The notes below the pieces were generated by a model. It was not told where the DNA came from. It did no database searches and was given only the letters and a program-made list of their open reading frames with translations. Below, in pieces: positions 42,232-54,542 of a stretch of DNA of 64,000 nt. The position numbers and the translations under genes were made by a program. Every line of letters starts with the position of its first letter. The first letter of the stretch is position 1. This DNA is from JALOAT01 sp041687015. GTDB taxonomy: Bacteria > Pseudomonadota > Gammaproteobacteria > Thiohalomonadales > Thiohalomonadaceae. The DNA lies in contig JAWLCT010000008.1 of assembly GCA_041687015.1 (NCBI GenBank), positions 1-64,000 on the forward strand. Direction: 5' to 3'.

Positions 42232-42374
42232 CGCGGAGGGCGCGGAGGACGCAGAGCAGTTCGTTGTCTACAGGCGTTCGTGCCGGCATGAGGTGGACTG
42301 CTAACGAACTGCGCTCGCACTCCTTTCGTGGCAGTCCCGGTCCTTGACATCTTTTCTCCGCGTCCTCCGCGTTG
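42230..42374. repeat. Inverted repeat, GGAGGACGCGG family (site 1)
   Basis: Left arm 42230-42256 (AACGCGGAGGGCGCGGAGG and on) and right arm 42355-42374 (CTCCGCGTCCTCCGCGTT) are inverted. Internal arms GCAGTTCGTT and AACGAACTGC are also inverted. The left arm supplies the stop codon of the preceding acyltransferase gene. Same family as the sites at 49.8 and 63.8 kb. Confidence 0.7.
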
Positions 42375-42383
42375 ATCCCCCTT

Positions 42384-43289
42384 TCAGTACACCCGCGGCT
42401 CGCCCTTGGGCCGCGTGCGGAAGCGCTTGTAGTTCCACTGGTACTGGGCCGGGACGAGGCGGATGCATTGTTCCACGCCTTGATTGAGGGCGGTGGCGGC
42501 CACGGTGAGGTCCGCGTCGGCAATGCCGTCGGGCGCGGGCAGGATGTGAAGACGAAAGCCGCGCCCGCGGGGCAGGCGTTCGGCGAAGGTGAAGAACACC
42601 GGCACGCCCGTCTTGTGGGCCAGGCGCGAAACCAGGCTCATGGTGTTGGCCTGGATGCCGAAGAAGGGCGCAAACGCACCCTCGGGATCGCGCGGGTCCT
42701 GGTCGGGCAGGATACCGATGAGCCTGCCCTGTTTGAGTCCCTGATAGAGCGCGCGGATGCCGGCGGCGTCGGTGGGCACCAGTTGCGCACCGGTGCGTTC
42801 GCGCGCCTGTCGCACGATGTGCTCGAAGGCCCGTTGGCGCGGCGGGCGGTACATGGATGTCATGGGATAGCGTGAGCCCAGGTAGAGGCCGGCGATCTCC
42901 CACGAACCCAGGTGCGGTGAACAGATGATGGCACCACGATCGCCGGCGAGTGCCGCCTGCAACGCGGTCTCCCCATGGACCTCCACCACCAACTGCGCCC
43001 GGGTGGCCGGCCCGAGCCAGATGGCCATGGTTTCCGTGAGGGTCTTGCCCGCTTCCACCAGGCTGGCGCGTGCCAGATCGCGCCGGGCCTGCCTGCTCAG
43101 TTCCGGAAAGCACAGGGCCAGGTTGCGGCGGGTGATCGCCCGATGCGGGTTGGGCACCCGGGCCGACAGCCAGCCCAGGCCGGCGCCCAGGGCCTGCACC
43201 CAAGGAAAAGGCAGCCGCGCCAACGCGCCCAACACAACGGTCAGCAGCTGTGTGGCGGGGCTGGTGGAAGAGGGCGTCTTGGCGGACAT
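42384..43289 (-). CDS. Lipid A acyltransferase-family protein (second copy)
   Basis: A 301-residue member of the LpxL/LpxM family with the HX4E form of the active site (CSPHLGSWE), N-terminal membrane region (LLTVVLGALARLPFPWVQAL), RRNLALCFPELS and LPDQDPRDPEGAFAPFFG. Start at MSAKTPSSTS. Convergent with the neighbouring LpxL-like gene, suggesting two different secondary acylations or an LPS/lysophospholipid specialisation. Confidence 0.9.
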   Translation of the reverse strand: MSAKTPSSTSPATQLLTVVLGALARLPFPWVQALGAGLGWLSARVPNPHRAITRRNLALCFPELSRQARRDLARASLVEAGKTLTETMAIWLGPATRAQLVVEVHGETALQAALAGDRGAIICSPHLGSWEIAGLYLGSRYPMTSMYRPPRQRAFEHIVRQARERTGAQLVPTDAAGIRALYQGLKQGRLIGILPDQDPRDPEGAFAPFFGIQANTMSLVSRLAHKTGVPVFFTFAERLPRGRGFRLHILPAPDGIADADLTVAATALNQGVEQCIRLVPAQYQWNYKRFRTRPKGEPRVY

Positions 43290-43312
43290 GTGTTCTTGGG
43301 TGCGGCGGCGCT

Positions 43313-44131
43313 TCAGGCCTGAGGCTCTGCTTGCGGCGCGGCGCACGTCGCATCGGCTTCGGCAATCTCCTCATCCTCCGCGCGCAGCTCCGGCGTGCCC
43401 TTGCCGCCCAGCAGCGGCCGCATGGCCGTGAGCAGGCTGCGGAAAATGGTCGGGTAGCGTTGTTCCTCCGCCGCCAACAATTCCTTCATGTGCTGGCGCT
43501 CGGTAGGCTTGGTGAAACAGGCCGGACAGGAATCAGGCACCACGGGCAGTTGGGCCGTGCTCGCGAAATCGCGGGTCTGGCGCTCACGGGCATAGATGAG
43601 CGGACGAATCACGCGCAAATCACCTGCTTCGATGGTGTAGTGGGCCTTCATGGTGCGCAGCTGACCGCCATGGAAGGCCGACATGAAAAAGCTTTCCGCC
43701 AGGTCGTCCAGGTGCTGACCCAGCACGATGACGTTGTAGCCGTGGTCACGGGCCACGCGATAGATGATGCCGCGTTTCATGCGCGCGCAGTAGGCACAGA
43801 AGGAGTCCTTTTCCTTGAGGCGCGTAAGGGCTTCGTCGGCAATGGGCTCGGAATGGTAGAAATAGGGCACACCCAGTTCCGCCATGTAGGGCTTCAGGCC
43901 GCACGGATCGAAGCCGGGGATCTGCGGGTCCACGGTGACCGCACCCACTTGGAAGCGGATGGGCGCATGGCGCTGCAGATGCAGCAGGATCTGCAGCAGG
44001 GACAGCGAATCCTTGCCGCCCGAGACGCCGAGCAGCAGCCGGTCACCTTCGCGAATCATGTCGTAGTCGCGAATGGCCTCACCTACCGCGCGGAGCAGGG
44101 ATTTGGGTGGTTTACTGAAAGAGCGGCTCAT
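43313..44131 (-). CDS. ttcA: tRNA 2-thiocytidine(32) synthetase
   Basis: A 272-residue ATP- and Fe-S-dependent tRNA thiolase. The PP-loop is GVSGGKDSLSLL, and two CxxC pairs (FCAYCARMKRG and DSCPACFTKP) are the family's Fe-S ligand region. The GQHLDDLAESFFMS strand is also typical. The 3' part is Ala/Glu-rich and variable. Divergent from the rhodanese gene, which could supply sulfur. Confidence 0.96.
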   Translation of the reverse strand: MSRSFSKPPKSLLRAVGEAIRDYDMIREGDRLLLGVSGGKDSLSLLQILLHLQRHAPIRFQVGAVTVDPQIPGFDPCGLKPYMAELGVPYFYHSEPIADEALTRLKEKDSFCAYCARMKRGIIYRVARDHGYNVIVLGQHLDDLAESFFMSAFHGGQLRTMKAHYTIEAGDLRVIRPLIYARERQTRDFASTAQLPVVPDSCPACFTKPTERQHMKELLAAEEQRYPTIFRSLLTAMRPLLGGKGTPELRAEDEEIAEADATCAAPQAEPQA

Positions 44132-44214
44132 AGGGCCGCCATTTTAACGTGCTGTGCCGCGGATTTTCGCGAAATGACTTTGGTCTCCAAGAGTGCTGGG
44201 GTAAAACTGTGTCC

Positions 44215-44640
44215 ATGAAGCCTCTCCTGAAACATCTCACCCCGCGCGAGGCCTGGGACTTCATCCAGTCCAATCCCCGCGCCCTGCTCATCGATATCCG
44301 CTCCACTGCAGAGTTTTTGTTCGTGGGGCATCCACTGGGCGCCATCCACATCCCCTGGATGGACGAACCCGACTGGACCGTCTGCCCCGAGTTCATTCCC
44401 CAGGTGCGCCGCGCCGTACTCGGCGGGATCGGATCCGAGGCCCACGCACCCTCGGCGCCGGTGCTGCTCATCTGCCGCAGCGGCAAGCGTTCGGTGGATG
44501 CGGGTTGGGCGCTGCTGCACGCCGGATTCACGGACGTCTACAACGTGCTCGACGGCTTCGAGGGTGACCTGGACGAACACCGGCACCGCGGCACCCTGGG
44601 TGGATGGCGGTATGAGGGGTTGCCTTGGGAGCAGGGGTGA
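44215..44640 (+). CDS. Rhodanese-like sulfurtransferase
   Basis: A 141-residue single-domain rhodanese. The active-site loop is CRSGKRSVDAGWAL with the catalytic cysteine. The fold-specific strands LLIDIRSTAEF and GAIHIPWMDEP are also present. Cytoplasmic, no signal. The ttcA gene beside it, in divergent orientation, needs a sulfur donor, so a supporting role is plausible but unproven. Confidence 0.92.
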   Translation: MKPLLKHLTPREAWDFIQSNPRALLIDIRSTAEFLFVGHPLGAIHIPWMDEPDWTVCPEFIPQVRRAVLGGIGSEAHAPSAPVLLICRSGKRSVDAGWALLHAGFTDVYNVLDGFEGDLDEHRHRGTLGGWRYEGLPWEQG

Positions 44641-44649
44641 GGCAGGGAG

Positions 44650-44901
44650 GTAGGAGCGGCCTAAAGGCCGCGATGGTTTGCATCCACAGCGGTGGCAATC
44701 GCGGGCTGAGCCCGCTCCTACGGGGCACGGTTTTCCACCGTAGGAGCGGCCCAAGGCCGCGATGGTTTTCAACCGCAGCGGCGGAAATCGCGGGCTGAGC
44801 CCGCTCCTACGGGGTATGGTTTTTCCGGCTGTAGGAGCGGCCTCAGGCCGCGATGGTTTTTGTCCACAGCGCTCGTAATCGCGGGCTGAGCCCGCTCCTA
44901 C
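44650..44901. repeat. REP array, left side of the RAYT (three full units)
   Basis: Three full units at 44650-44721, 44740-44810 and 44831-44901. Each begins GTAGGAGCGGCC(T/C), has CGCGATGG, and ends CGGGCTGAGCCCGCTCCTAC. The two arms pair to form stem-loops. Linkers of about 20 bp (CGGGGCACGGTTTTCC type) separate them, the layout of a bacterial interspersed mosaic element. Confidence 0.93.
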
Positions 44902-44945
44902 GGGCTGATAATTACCCGCAGCGGCGGGATCGTGAAGGAGCTGGC

Positions 44946-45407
44946 ATGGATGCCAGAACGCCCAAAGCAAACCGACTTCGCGTCGGCCGTCATTCCGAAA
45001 ACGGTCGCATCTACCTGATCACAGCCGTTACCTTTGAGCGCAGCCCGATCTTCACGGACTTCCATGCGGCGCGTCTGTTGATCGATACGATGCGCCAGCA
45101 CCACGAGCGTGGGCACGTGGACTCACTTGCGTTTGTGGTCATGCCCGATCACCTTCACTGGTTGTTCGAATTGCGCAGCGGCACGCTCTCCGGCCTTGTT
45201 CGGGACCTGAAGGCGTTTTCTGCCCGTGCAATCAATGCCCACTTCAGCATGGCGGGCCGCCTCTGGCAGGCCGGATTCCATGACCACGCCCTGCGGCGTG
45301 AAGAGGACCTGCGTTCGGCGGCGCGTTACGTCGTTTTCAACCCGGTGCGCGCCGGACTCGTCGAACGCGTGGCCGATTACCCCCATTGGGATGCGAAGTG
45401 GCTGTGA
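44946..45407 (+). CDS. rayT: REP-associated tyrosine transposase (RAYT)
   Basis: A 153-residue Y1_Tnp/IS200-like transposase. The HUH metal-binding pair is His69 and His71 in MPDHLHWLF; the catalytic tyrosine is Tyr128 in YVVFNPVRAGLV. The helical CLAPR-like region LVRDLKAFSARAINAHFSMA and the RLWQAGFHDHALRREEDL strand fit the family. It sits between REP arrays on both sides. RAYTs nick and move REP single strands; the same REP occurs alone at 276 and 50561, consistent with dispersal. Confidence 0.93.
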   Translation: MDARTPKANRLRVGRHSENGRIYLITAVTFERSPIFTDFHAARLLIDTMRQHHERGHVDSLAFVVMPDHLHWLFELRSGTLSGLVRDLKAFSARAINAHFSMAGRLWQAGFHDHALRREEDLRSAARYVVFNPVRAGLVERVADYPHWDAKWL

Positions 45408-45440
45408 TCCTGCGACGGTGCTTCCACATGGTGCGGGAAT

Positions 45441-45853
45441 CGCGGGCTGAGCCCGCTCCTACGGGGCACGGTTTTCCACCTGTAGGAGCGGCCTCAGGCC
45501 GCGATGGTTTTCAACCGCAGCGGTGAAATCGCGGGCTGCGCCCGCTCCTATNNNNNNNNNNNNNNNNNNNNNNNNNNNNNNNNNNNNNNNNNNNNNNNNN
45601 NNNNNNNNNNNNNNNNNNNNNNNNNNNNNNNNNNNNNNNNNNNNNNNNNNNGTAGGAGCGGCCTCAGGCCGCGATGGTCTTCAACCGCAGCGGCGGAAAT
45701 CGCGGGCTGAGCCCGCTCCTACGGGGCACGGTTTTCCACCTGTAGGAGCGGCCTCAGGCCGCGATGGTTTTCAACCGCAGCGGTGAAATCGCGGGCTGCG
45801 CCCGCTCCTCGGGGCACGGTTTTTCCGGCTGTAGGAGCGGCCTCAGGCCGCGA
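45441..45853. repeat. REP array, right side of the RAYT (interrupted by gap)
   Basis: A half unit at 45441-45462, full units at 45482-45550, 45652-45722 and 45742-45810, and a terminal half unit at 45831-45853. Between the first two full units is a 100-N gap (45552-45651), as expected where assemblers fail on near-identical repeats. The true copy number is therefore unknown. The array ends about 60 bp before metH. Confidence 0.9.
45552..45651. other. Assembly gap (100 Ns) inside the REP array
   Basis: 100 undetermined bases of placeholder length inside the repeat array. Extra REP units are likely missing. Confidence 0.98.
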
Positions 45854-45916
45854 ACAGTCCGCACACGCTGGCGTGTTAGAATTCACCGTTCACCCGAACC
45901 GAATCACCGCTCCCCC

Positions 45917-49786
<3,870 letters not shown>

Positions 49787-49800
49787 CCGCAGGAAGAAGG

Positions 49801-49935
49801 AACCACAGAGGCCACGGAGATTAGACCGGGGTGTCTGTGGCGCAGCAGGGCGAGAGTTCGCTACTGCGGTTCCGGCAAGCCACGGCGCCCGGGAGGTGGA
49901 GCGAAATCCGATTCTTCTCCGTGGCCTCCGTGGTT
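49801..49935. repeat. Inverted repeat, GGAGGCCACGG family (site 2)
   Basis: Left arm AACCACAGAGGCCACGGAGA (49801-49820) and right arm TCTCCGTGGCCTCCGTGGTT (49916-49935) are inverted with one mismatch in 20. Lies between metH and the methyltransferase gene, ending 38 bp before the ATG. Could form a long stem-loop in RNA or DNA. Confidence 0.8.
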
Positions 49936-49973
49936 AACGCTTTTTTCTTCGAGACAACCGCAAGGTGTCATGC

Positions 49974-50564
49974 ATGTGGGATGAACGCTACGCCACGGAT
50001 GACTACGTCTACGGCACTGAGCCGAACGATTTTCTCGCCGCCAACGTGGCGGGGCTGCCGCGTGGCGAGGTGTTGTGTATTGCCGAAGGCGAGGGCCGCA
50101 ACGCCGTGTGGCTGGCGCGACAGGGTTTTCACGTCACGGCGGTGGATGCCTCGGCGGTCGGCCTTGCCAAGGCGCAGCGCCTTGCCGAACGACACCAGGT
50201 CCACATCGAGACCATCCACGCGGACCTGGCACACTACGACCTCGGCGCCGCACGCTGGGACGCCATCGTGTCCATCTTCTGCCACCTGCCGCCGCCGCTG
50301 CGCGTTCGCGTGCACGGTGCCGTGGCCGAGGCGCTGAAACCCGGCGGCGTGTTTCTGCTCGAGGCCTACACGCCTGCGCAACTGCGCCACGGCACCGGCG
50401 GGCCTCCTGTGACCGAGCTGATGATGTCACTCGATACACTGCGCAATGAATTGCATGGGCTTTCCATGCAGCACGGCATCGAGTTGGAGCGTGATATCCA
50501 TGAGGGGTGTTTCCACCACGGGCGCGGTGCGGTGGTGCAGGTGATCTCGATGCGTCAGGTGTAG
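49974..50564 (+). CDS. SAM-dependent methyltransferase
   Basis: A 196-residue class I methyltransferase of the TehB-like group. Start MWDERYATDDYVYGTEPNDF after AAGG. SAM site: VLCIAEGEGRNAVWLA (motif I), HVTAVDASAVGLAK (motif II), and WDAIVSIFCHLP. The substrate is unknown; relatives act in tellurite or small-molecule methylation. Its TAG stop is created by the beginning of a half REP element. In the same direction as metH but separated by a palindrome. Confidence 0.9.
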   Translation: MWDERYATDDYVYGTEPNDFLAANVAGLPRGEVLCIAEGEGRNAVWLARQGFHVTAVDASAVGLAKAQRLAERHQVHIETIHADLAHYDLGAARWDAIVSIFCHLPPPLRVRVHGAVAEALKPGGVFLLEAYTPAQLRHGTGGPPVTELMMSLDTLRNELHGLSMQHGIELERDIHEGCFHHGRGAVVQVISMRQV

Positions 50565-50584
50565 GAGCGGCCTCAGGCCGCGAT
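50561..50584. repeat. Solo half REP overlapping a stop codon
   Basis: GTAGGAGCGGCCTCAGGCCG followed by CGAT, the left half of the RAYT-linked REP. Its TAG at 50562-50564 is the stop codon of the methyltransferase gene, so insertion here defines the protein end. Confidence 0.85.
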
Positions 50585-50592
50585 TCTTCCCG

Positions 50593-51507
50593 TTATTGCT
50601 CGGTAAGCGTCTCGCGAATTCCCTGGCGGTACGGCGTCGGCTGAAAAAAACGGGCGTTGAATTTCGAACTGTCGAATAGGTAGGGCTCGGCATTCTGGTA
50701 GAGCAGTTCCATGATCTCGCGCACCGTGGGATCGAAAACCCCCGCCATGCGAAGCATCCACGGTGCCAGCACGCGATAGCGCGGCGGCACGTCCAAGGCC
50801 TCGGCGACCATCTCGATGAACTGCCGGCCGGTGGGCGCGTCGGGATGGGTGGGCAGGTGCCAGACTTCGCCAAAGGCTTCCGGCGTGTTGCCGAGCAGTG
50901 CGGTGGCGCGTACCGCGTCGGGGGTGTAGGTCATGGCGTGGGGCACACCGTCGTTCACCAGCCATGCGGCCTTTTTCCCGGCGCGTAGTTTCTCGAACAC
51001 CATGGGGTGCACGAAGGTGTTGGTGGCGCCGGGCCCGTAGAAGTCTGCCGAGCGTGCGATGAGGGCCGTGAGCGTGCCCGCCATGACCTCGTCCATCAGT
51101 CGCGCGGCAATACGCGCCCGCACCTCACCCTTGCGGCTGACGGGCTGCACGGGCGTGCTCTCCGTCATCGGCCCTTCGACCCGGCCGTACAGGTACACGT
51201 TGTCGAAGAACACCAGCCGTGTGCCGGCTCGCTTACAGGCCTCGATCACGTTGTCCATGATCACGGGCCACTGCGCCTGCCATACGTCCGTGCGGTAAGG
51301 CAGGCCGGCCACCAGGTAAGCCACCTCGGAACCCGTCACGGCGCGTGCCACCTGCTCCGCATCAGTGAGATCCGCGGGCATGCATTGATCGGCGGCGTTT
51401 ACGGCACGCGGATGGCGGCTGACCAGACGCACCGGGTGCCCCTTGCCGGCCAGCTCCCTGGCCAGTCCCTTGCCGATGACACCGCCGGCACCGAGTATGG
51501 TGTGCAT
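50593..51507 (-). CDS. NAD(P)-dependent epimerase/dehydratase-family protein
   Basis: A 304-residue short-chain-dehydrogenase-type (extended SDR) protein. Dinucleotide motif at the N terminus: TILGAGGVIGKGLARELAGK. The SDR strands FFDNVYLYGRVEGPM and RKGEVRARIAARLM occupy the Tyr-x3-Lys region, but the usual YxxxK is not clear. Substrate unknown. Isolated gene, convergent with the methyltransferase. Confidence 0.85.
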   Translation of the reverse strand: MHTILGAGGVIGKGLARELAGKGHPVRLVSRHPRAVNAADQCMPADLTDAEQVARAVTGSEVAYLVAGLPYRTDVWQAQWPVIMDNVIEACKRAGTRLVFFDNVYLYGRVEGPMTESTPVQPVSRKGEVRARIAARLMDEVMAGTLTALIARSADFYGPGATNTFVHPMVFEKLRAGKKAAWLVNDGVPHAMTYTPDAVRATALLGNTPEAFGEVWHLPTHPDAPTGRQFIEMVAEALDVPPRYRVLAPWMLRMAGVFDPTVREIMELLYQNAEPYLFDSSKFNARFFQPTPYRQGIRETLTEQ

Positions 51508-51601
51508 GTGTGACTCCCAGTCGTAATCGTGAACCCACCTTACCGGGTGTCACAGCACAGGTGAAGCCCGGGACGGCGGCATGGGCCGCCGTCCCGCTGT
51601 A

Positions 51602-52414
51602 TCATTGCGCACCACTCTCGCGCGACGTCTCGAAGGCGCTGAATTCCGATGGGTTGATGGAACCGTCGCCGTCGGAGTCCACTTGCTGGAATTGCTGCGC
51701 GAGCATGGGATCGGCGTTAGCCTCGTCCTGGCTGATGATGCCGTCCTGATTTACGTCCAGAGCGCTGAAGCGGGTCGTGCCGCCACCTGTCCCCAGGGCT
51801 GCCTGATATTCCTGCTGATCGAGATAACCGTCGCCGTTGGCGTCGGCGGTGGTGAACTGCTGGGCGACCTGCGACTGCTCCTGGACCTCCTGGGTGCTGA
51901 GGTAACCGTCCCGGTTGGTGTCCAGTTGTTCGAACGACGCCTGCTGTCCGCCGCCCGTCTGGCCGCGTTGTTGAGTAAAGGCACTGAATTCGGATTGGCT
52001 GATGTTCCCGTCGCTGTCCTGGTCGATGTTCTCGAACTGTTGCGAGAGGTTCGGATCGGATTCGGCCTCGTTCTGGCTCAGCATGCCGTCGCGGTTGCTG
52101 TCGAGCTGATTGAACGACGTCTGACCGCCGCCCGACGTACCGGCGGTGGTGTCCGCAGACTTGGCGACGAAGGCGCTGAACTCGCTGGCATCCACGCCCC
52201 CGTCCTGGTTGGTATCGGCATCGCTGAAGCTTTCCCTCAGCATCTCGGAACGGTTGGCCTCTTCCTGCGTAATCTTGCCATCGAGATTGCTGTCCAGCTC
52301 GAGAAAGGATTGGGTTCCGCCTTGCCCCTGACTACTCTGGCCACCCGCTTGGGCCAAGGCCAGCGTGGACGCCAGCGACAGCGAGAGGGCGACGGCGAGA
52401 GGTGTCTTGTTCAT
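51602..52414 (-). CDS. Secreted eight-EF-hand calcium-binding protein
   Basis: A 270-residue precursor with a signal peptide (MNKTPLAVALSLSLASTLALA). The mature protein has eight EF-hand calcium loops in four pairs, each with the DxNxDGxI pattern: DSNLDGKITQEE, DTNQDGGVDASE, DSNRDGMLSQNE, DQDSDGNISQSE, DTNRDGYLSTQE, DANGDGYLDQQE, DVNQDGIISQDE, DSDGDGSINPSE. Gln/Gly-rich linkers separate them. Periplasmic or secreted. It lies on the same strand as the MscS gene, 140 bp downstream. Confidence 0.9.
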   Translation of the reverse strand: MNKTPLAVALSLSLASTLALAQAGGQSSQGQGGTQSFLELDSNLDGKITQEEANRSEMLRESFSDADTNQDGGVDASEFSAFVAKSADTTAGTSGGGQTSFNQLDSNRDGMLSQNEAESDPNLSQQFENIDQDSDGNISQSEFSAFTQQRGQTGGGQQASFEQLDTNRDGYLSTQEVQEQSQVAQQFTTADANGDGYLDQQEYQAALGTGGGTTRFSALDVNQDGIISQDEANADPMLAQQFQQVDSDGDGSINPSEFSAFETSRESGAQ

Positions 52415-52553
52415 CGGTGGCTCCCTTGAACGACTTGCGAGACGGGTGTCTCCCTGCTTTTTAGTCGCGTCTACGCGCCCGGGCTGCGAAGAAGCCGGTG
52501 AATGAGAATGCTCTTTTTGCCGACCCTCCGGTGCGCGATTCCTGGCGCGCCGG

Positions 52554-53567
52554 TCATGACGGCGGGTGCCCGTCCGGTTCCCGGTCGTTCGCGTGCTGCA
52601 GTTTCAGCGTCGGCATGCCCACCACCTCGACGGTGGACGAGGCCACGGGGATGCCTGCACGCTCGAACGCGTCGAGGACTTCACGGCTGATCGCATCCTT
52701 CACCGGACGAATGGCGCGATCCTCCACCAGAAAGCGCACCGTGAGTTCGAGCCAGTTGTCCGTGAGCTGCAGATAGACGTGCGGGTCCAGCCCCTCGGGT
52801 TTGACCACATAGTGCCGCCGGAGCTCTTCGAGCGCATCGCCGGCCAGCGCAGTTACCTTTTGGGAATGGCGCTCCGCAGCCGCAAGCAGAATGGCTTCGG
52901 CGCGCGCCCGGTCTGCCCCATAGGGCACCGGGACATGGATCTCTTCCCAGATGTACGGAAAGTCGCGGGTGTAGTTGTACACAGGCTCATCGAACACACG
53001 GGCGTTGCTCACGGTGACGATGCGTCCGGTGTACTGGCGGCTTTGCACCCACATGGCCGGATCGGCACCGCTTGCCACGGCGGGCGGCTGGCCCATCTCC
53101 ATGATCACGGTGCGTGTGATGTGCAGCGCAATGACGTCACCGCGTACGCCGCCCATGACGATGCGATCCCCCACGTTGAAGGTGCGCCCGCGCAGAATCA
53201 CGAAATACCCCGCCACCGCGATCACCACCCGTTGCAGCGCAATAGCCAGTGCTGCGGTGATGATGCCGAGGCCCGTGGCGAGTCGGCGCGGGTCGTTGAA
53301 CCAGATGGAGGCGAGGCCCAGAAACAGCACCATGGCACTGGTGAGGCCGATGCCCTGGCGTACCCAGAAGGCGGCGCGTGCGTCGCGCCGTCCGCGGAAT
53401 GCGCGCGCGGCAGCAAACCTCACCAACCGCTGCACCATCCAGAGCAGGAGGATAAACCCGATGCTGATGAGCAGCTTGGTGCCGTTCTCGGCGTTGACAC
53501 CGACCAGGCGTATTCCAAACACCTCCACCGCACTGTTCGGTCCGACCAGCCGGATGAACGCGTCCAC
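52554..53567 (-). CDS. MscS-family mechanosensitive channel
   Basis: A 337-residue inner-membrane protein. Membrane helices at about residues 30-50, 68-90 and 95-125. The pore-lining helix (LGIITAALAIALQRVVIAVA) is followed by the beta domain (RGRTFNVGDRIVMGGVRGDV) typical of MscS, then VTVSNARVFDEPVYNYTRD and a cytoplasmic vestibule. Probably opens on osmotic downshock, although small-conductance variants have other roles. Flanked by two EF-hand protein genes. Confidence 0.93.
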   Translation of the reverse strand: MDAFIRLVGPNSAVEVFGIRLVGVNAENGTKLLISIGFILLLWMVQRLVRFAAARAFRGRRDARAAFWVRQGIGLTSAMVLFLGLASIWFNDPRRLATGLGIITAALAIALQRVVIAVAGYFVILRGRTFNVGDRIVMGGVRGDVIALHITRTVIMEMGQPPAVASGADPAMWVQSRQYTGRIVTVSNARVFDEPVYNYTRDFPYIWEEIHVPVPYGADRARAEAILLAAAERHSQKVTALAGDALEELRRHYVVKPEGLDPHVYLQLTDNWLELTVRFLVEDRAIRPVKDAISREVLDAFERAGIPVASSTVEVVGMPTLKLQHANDREPDGHPPS

Positions 53568-53723
53568 GTCCGTCTCCGCGGTTGTCTAAGCGCTGGCTTA
53601 GCACAGGTAGGGGCAGCGAGAAATCAGTGTTGGCGTGAGGCGATTTCACGAACCTGTGTGCGAGGGCGCTGCGATCAGCGTCTAAACGTTTCAGTGACAC
53701 ACATGGTTTCGCGCGGAGCGATC

Positions 53724-54491
53724 ATGATTCGAAACTGGCCCCTGGCACTGCTGGTGTCCTGCCTGATGCTGGCGGGCAGCAAACACGCCGACGCACAAGA
53801 TCCCGGCGCGGTCACGGCCCTCGATCGGGCCTTTACGGAACTGGATGCCAACAATGACGGGCTCATCAGCCTCGGTGAAGCGGATCGCTCGACCCTCTTG
53901 AGTTCGAACTTCGCCACCGCCGACACCGATGCAGATAACAGCATCGACCGCGTCGAGTTCGGGGCCTTTCAGGCCCAGATCAGTGGCGCGCCCGGTGGTG
54001 GTGGCGGTGGATTGATCGGCACCCCCACGCCGCCCGGCGGCGATACCGGTGCAGGCCAAACCGCGCCCGGTACCACACCACCGGCGGGGGACGCGGGCAC
54101 CGCACCGCCCACCGCCGGCACACCCGGCCCCGTTCAGCCGTTTGCGACCCCCGGGCCGTCCCCCTTCCCGCAGGCCGGTGAGGCGCCCCAACCCTTTACG
54201 GATGGTGCGCCGGGCACCGCTCCCGGCACGGCGCCACCGACCACCCTTGGCCCCGGCGGGGCACCGCCCACCACCAGCAGCCCGGGCGGTACGCCACCTA
54301 CGCTGAGTGCCCCGGGCAGTGCACCGCCCACCACCAGCAGTCCCGGTGGGACACCACCAACGCTGAGCGCCCCGGGCAGCGCGCCACCCACCACCAGCAG
54401 CCCCGGCGGCACGCCCTCCACCCCGGCGAGCCCCGGTTCGGCCCCGCCCACCACCAGCAGCCCGGGCGGCACACCCGCGCCACCGTCCTGA
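53724..54491 (+). CDS. EF-hand protein with Pro/Thr/Ser/Gly-rich repeat tail
   Basis: A 255-residue precursor starting MIRNWPLALLVSCLMLAGS with a signal peptide. Two EF-hand loops lie near the N terminus (DANNDGLISLGE and DTDADNSIDRVE). The rest is low-complexity Pro/Gly/Thr, ending in four tandem units of 20 residues (APPTTSSPGGTPPTLSAPGS type; 60-bp DNA repeats). Likely a cell-surface or secreted calcium-dependent adhesin or spacer protein. The start has GGAG 7 nt upstream. Divergent from the MscS gene. Confidence 0.8.
   Translation: MIRNWPLALLVSCLMLAGSKHADAQDPGAVTALDRAFTELDANNDGLISLGEADRSTLLSSNFATADTDADNSIDRVEFGAFQAQISGAPGGGGGGLIGTPTPPGGDTGAGQTAPGTTPPAGDAGTAPPTAGTPGPVQPFATPGPSPFPQAGEAPQPFTDGAPGTAPGTAPPTTLGPGGAPPTTSSPGGTPPTLSAPGSAPPTTSSPGGTPPTLSAPGSAPPTTSSPGGTPSTPASPGSAPPTTSSPGGTPAPPS
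54261..54488 (+). repeat. 60-bp tandem repeat (about 3.8 units)
   Basis: Units begin at 54261, 54321, 54381 and 54441, each exactly 60 bp (GCACCGCCCACCACCAGCAG and on). Variation among units is mostly synonymous. In-frame copy number changes would only lengthen or shorten the protein tail. Confidence 0.9.
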
Positions 54492-54542
54492 TTTCGGCCC
54501 GGCGTCCGCAGATGCTATGGTGCACGTCCGCCCGTAGGCATC

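Noticed and set aside
44650..45853. CRISPR array
   Set aside because: Repeats are palindromic stem-loop units of about 70 bp with similar linkers, not short direct repeats with unique spacers; a RAYT gene explains them.
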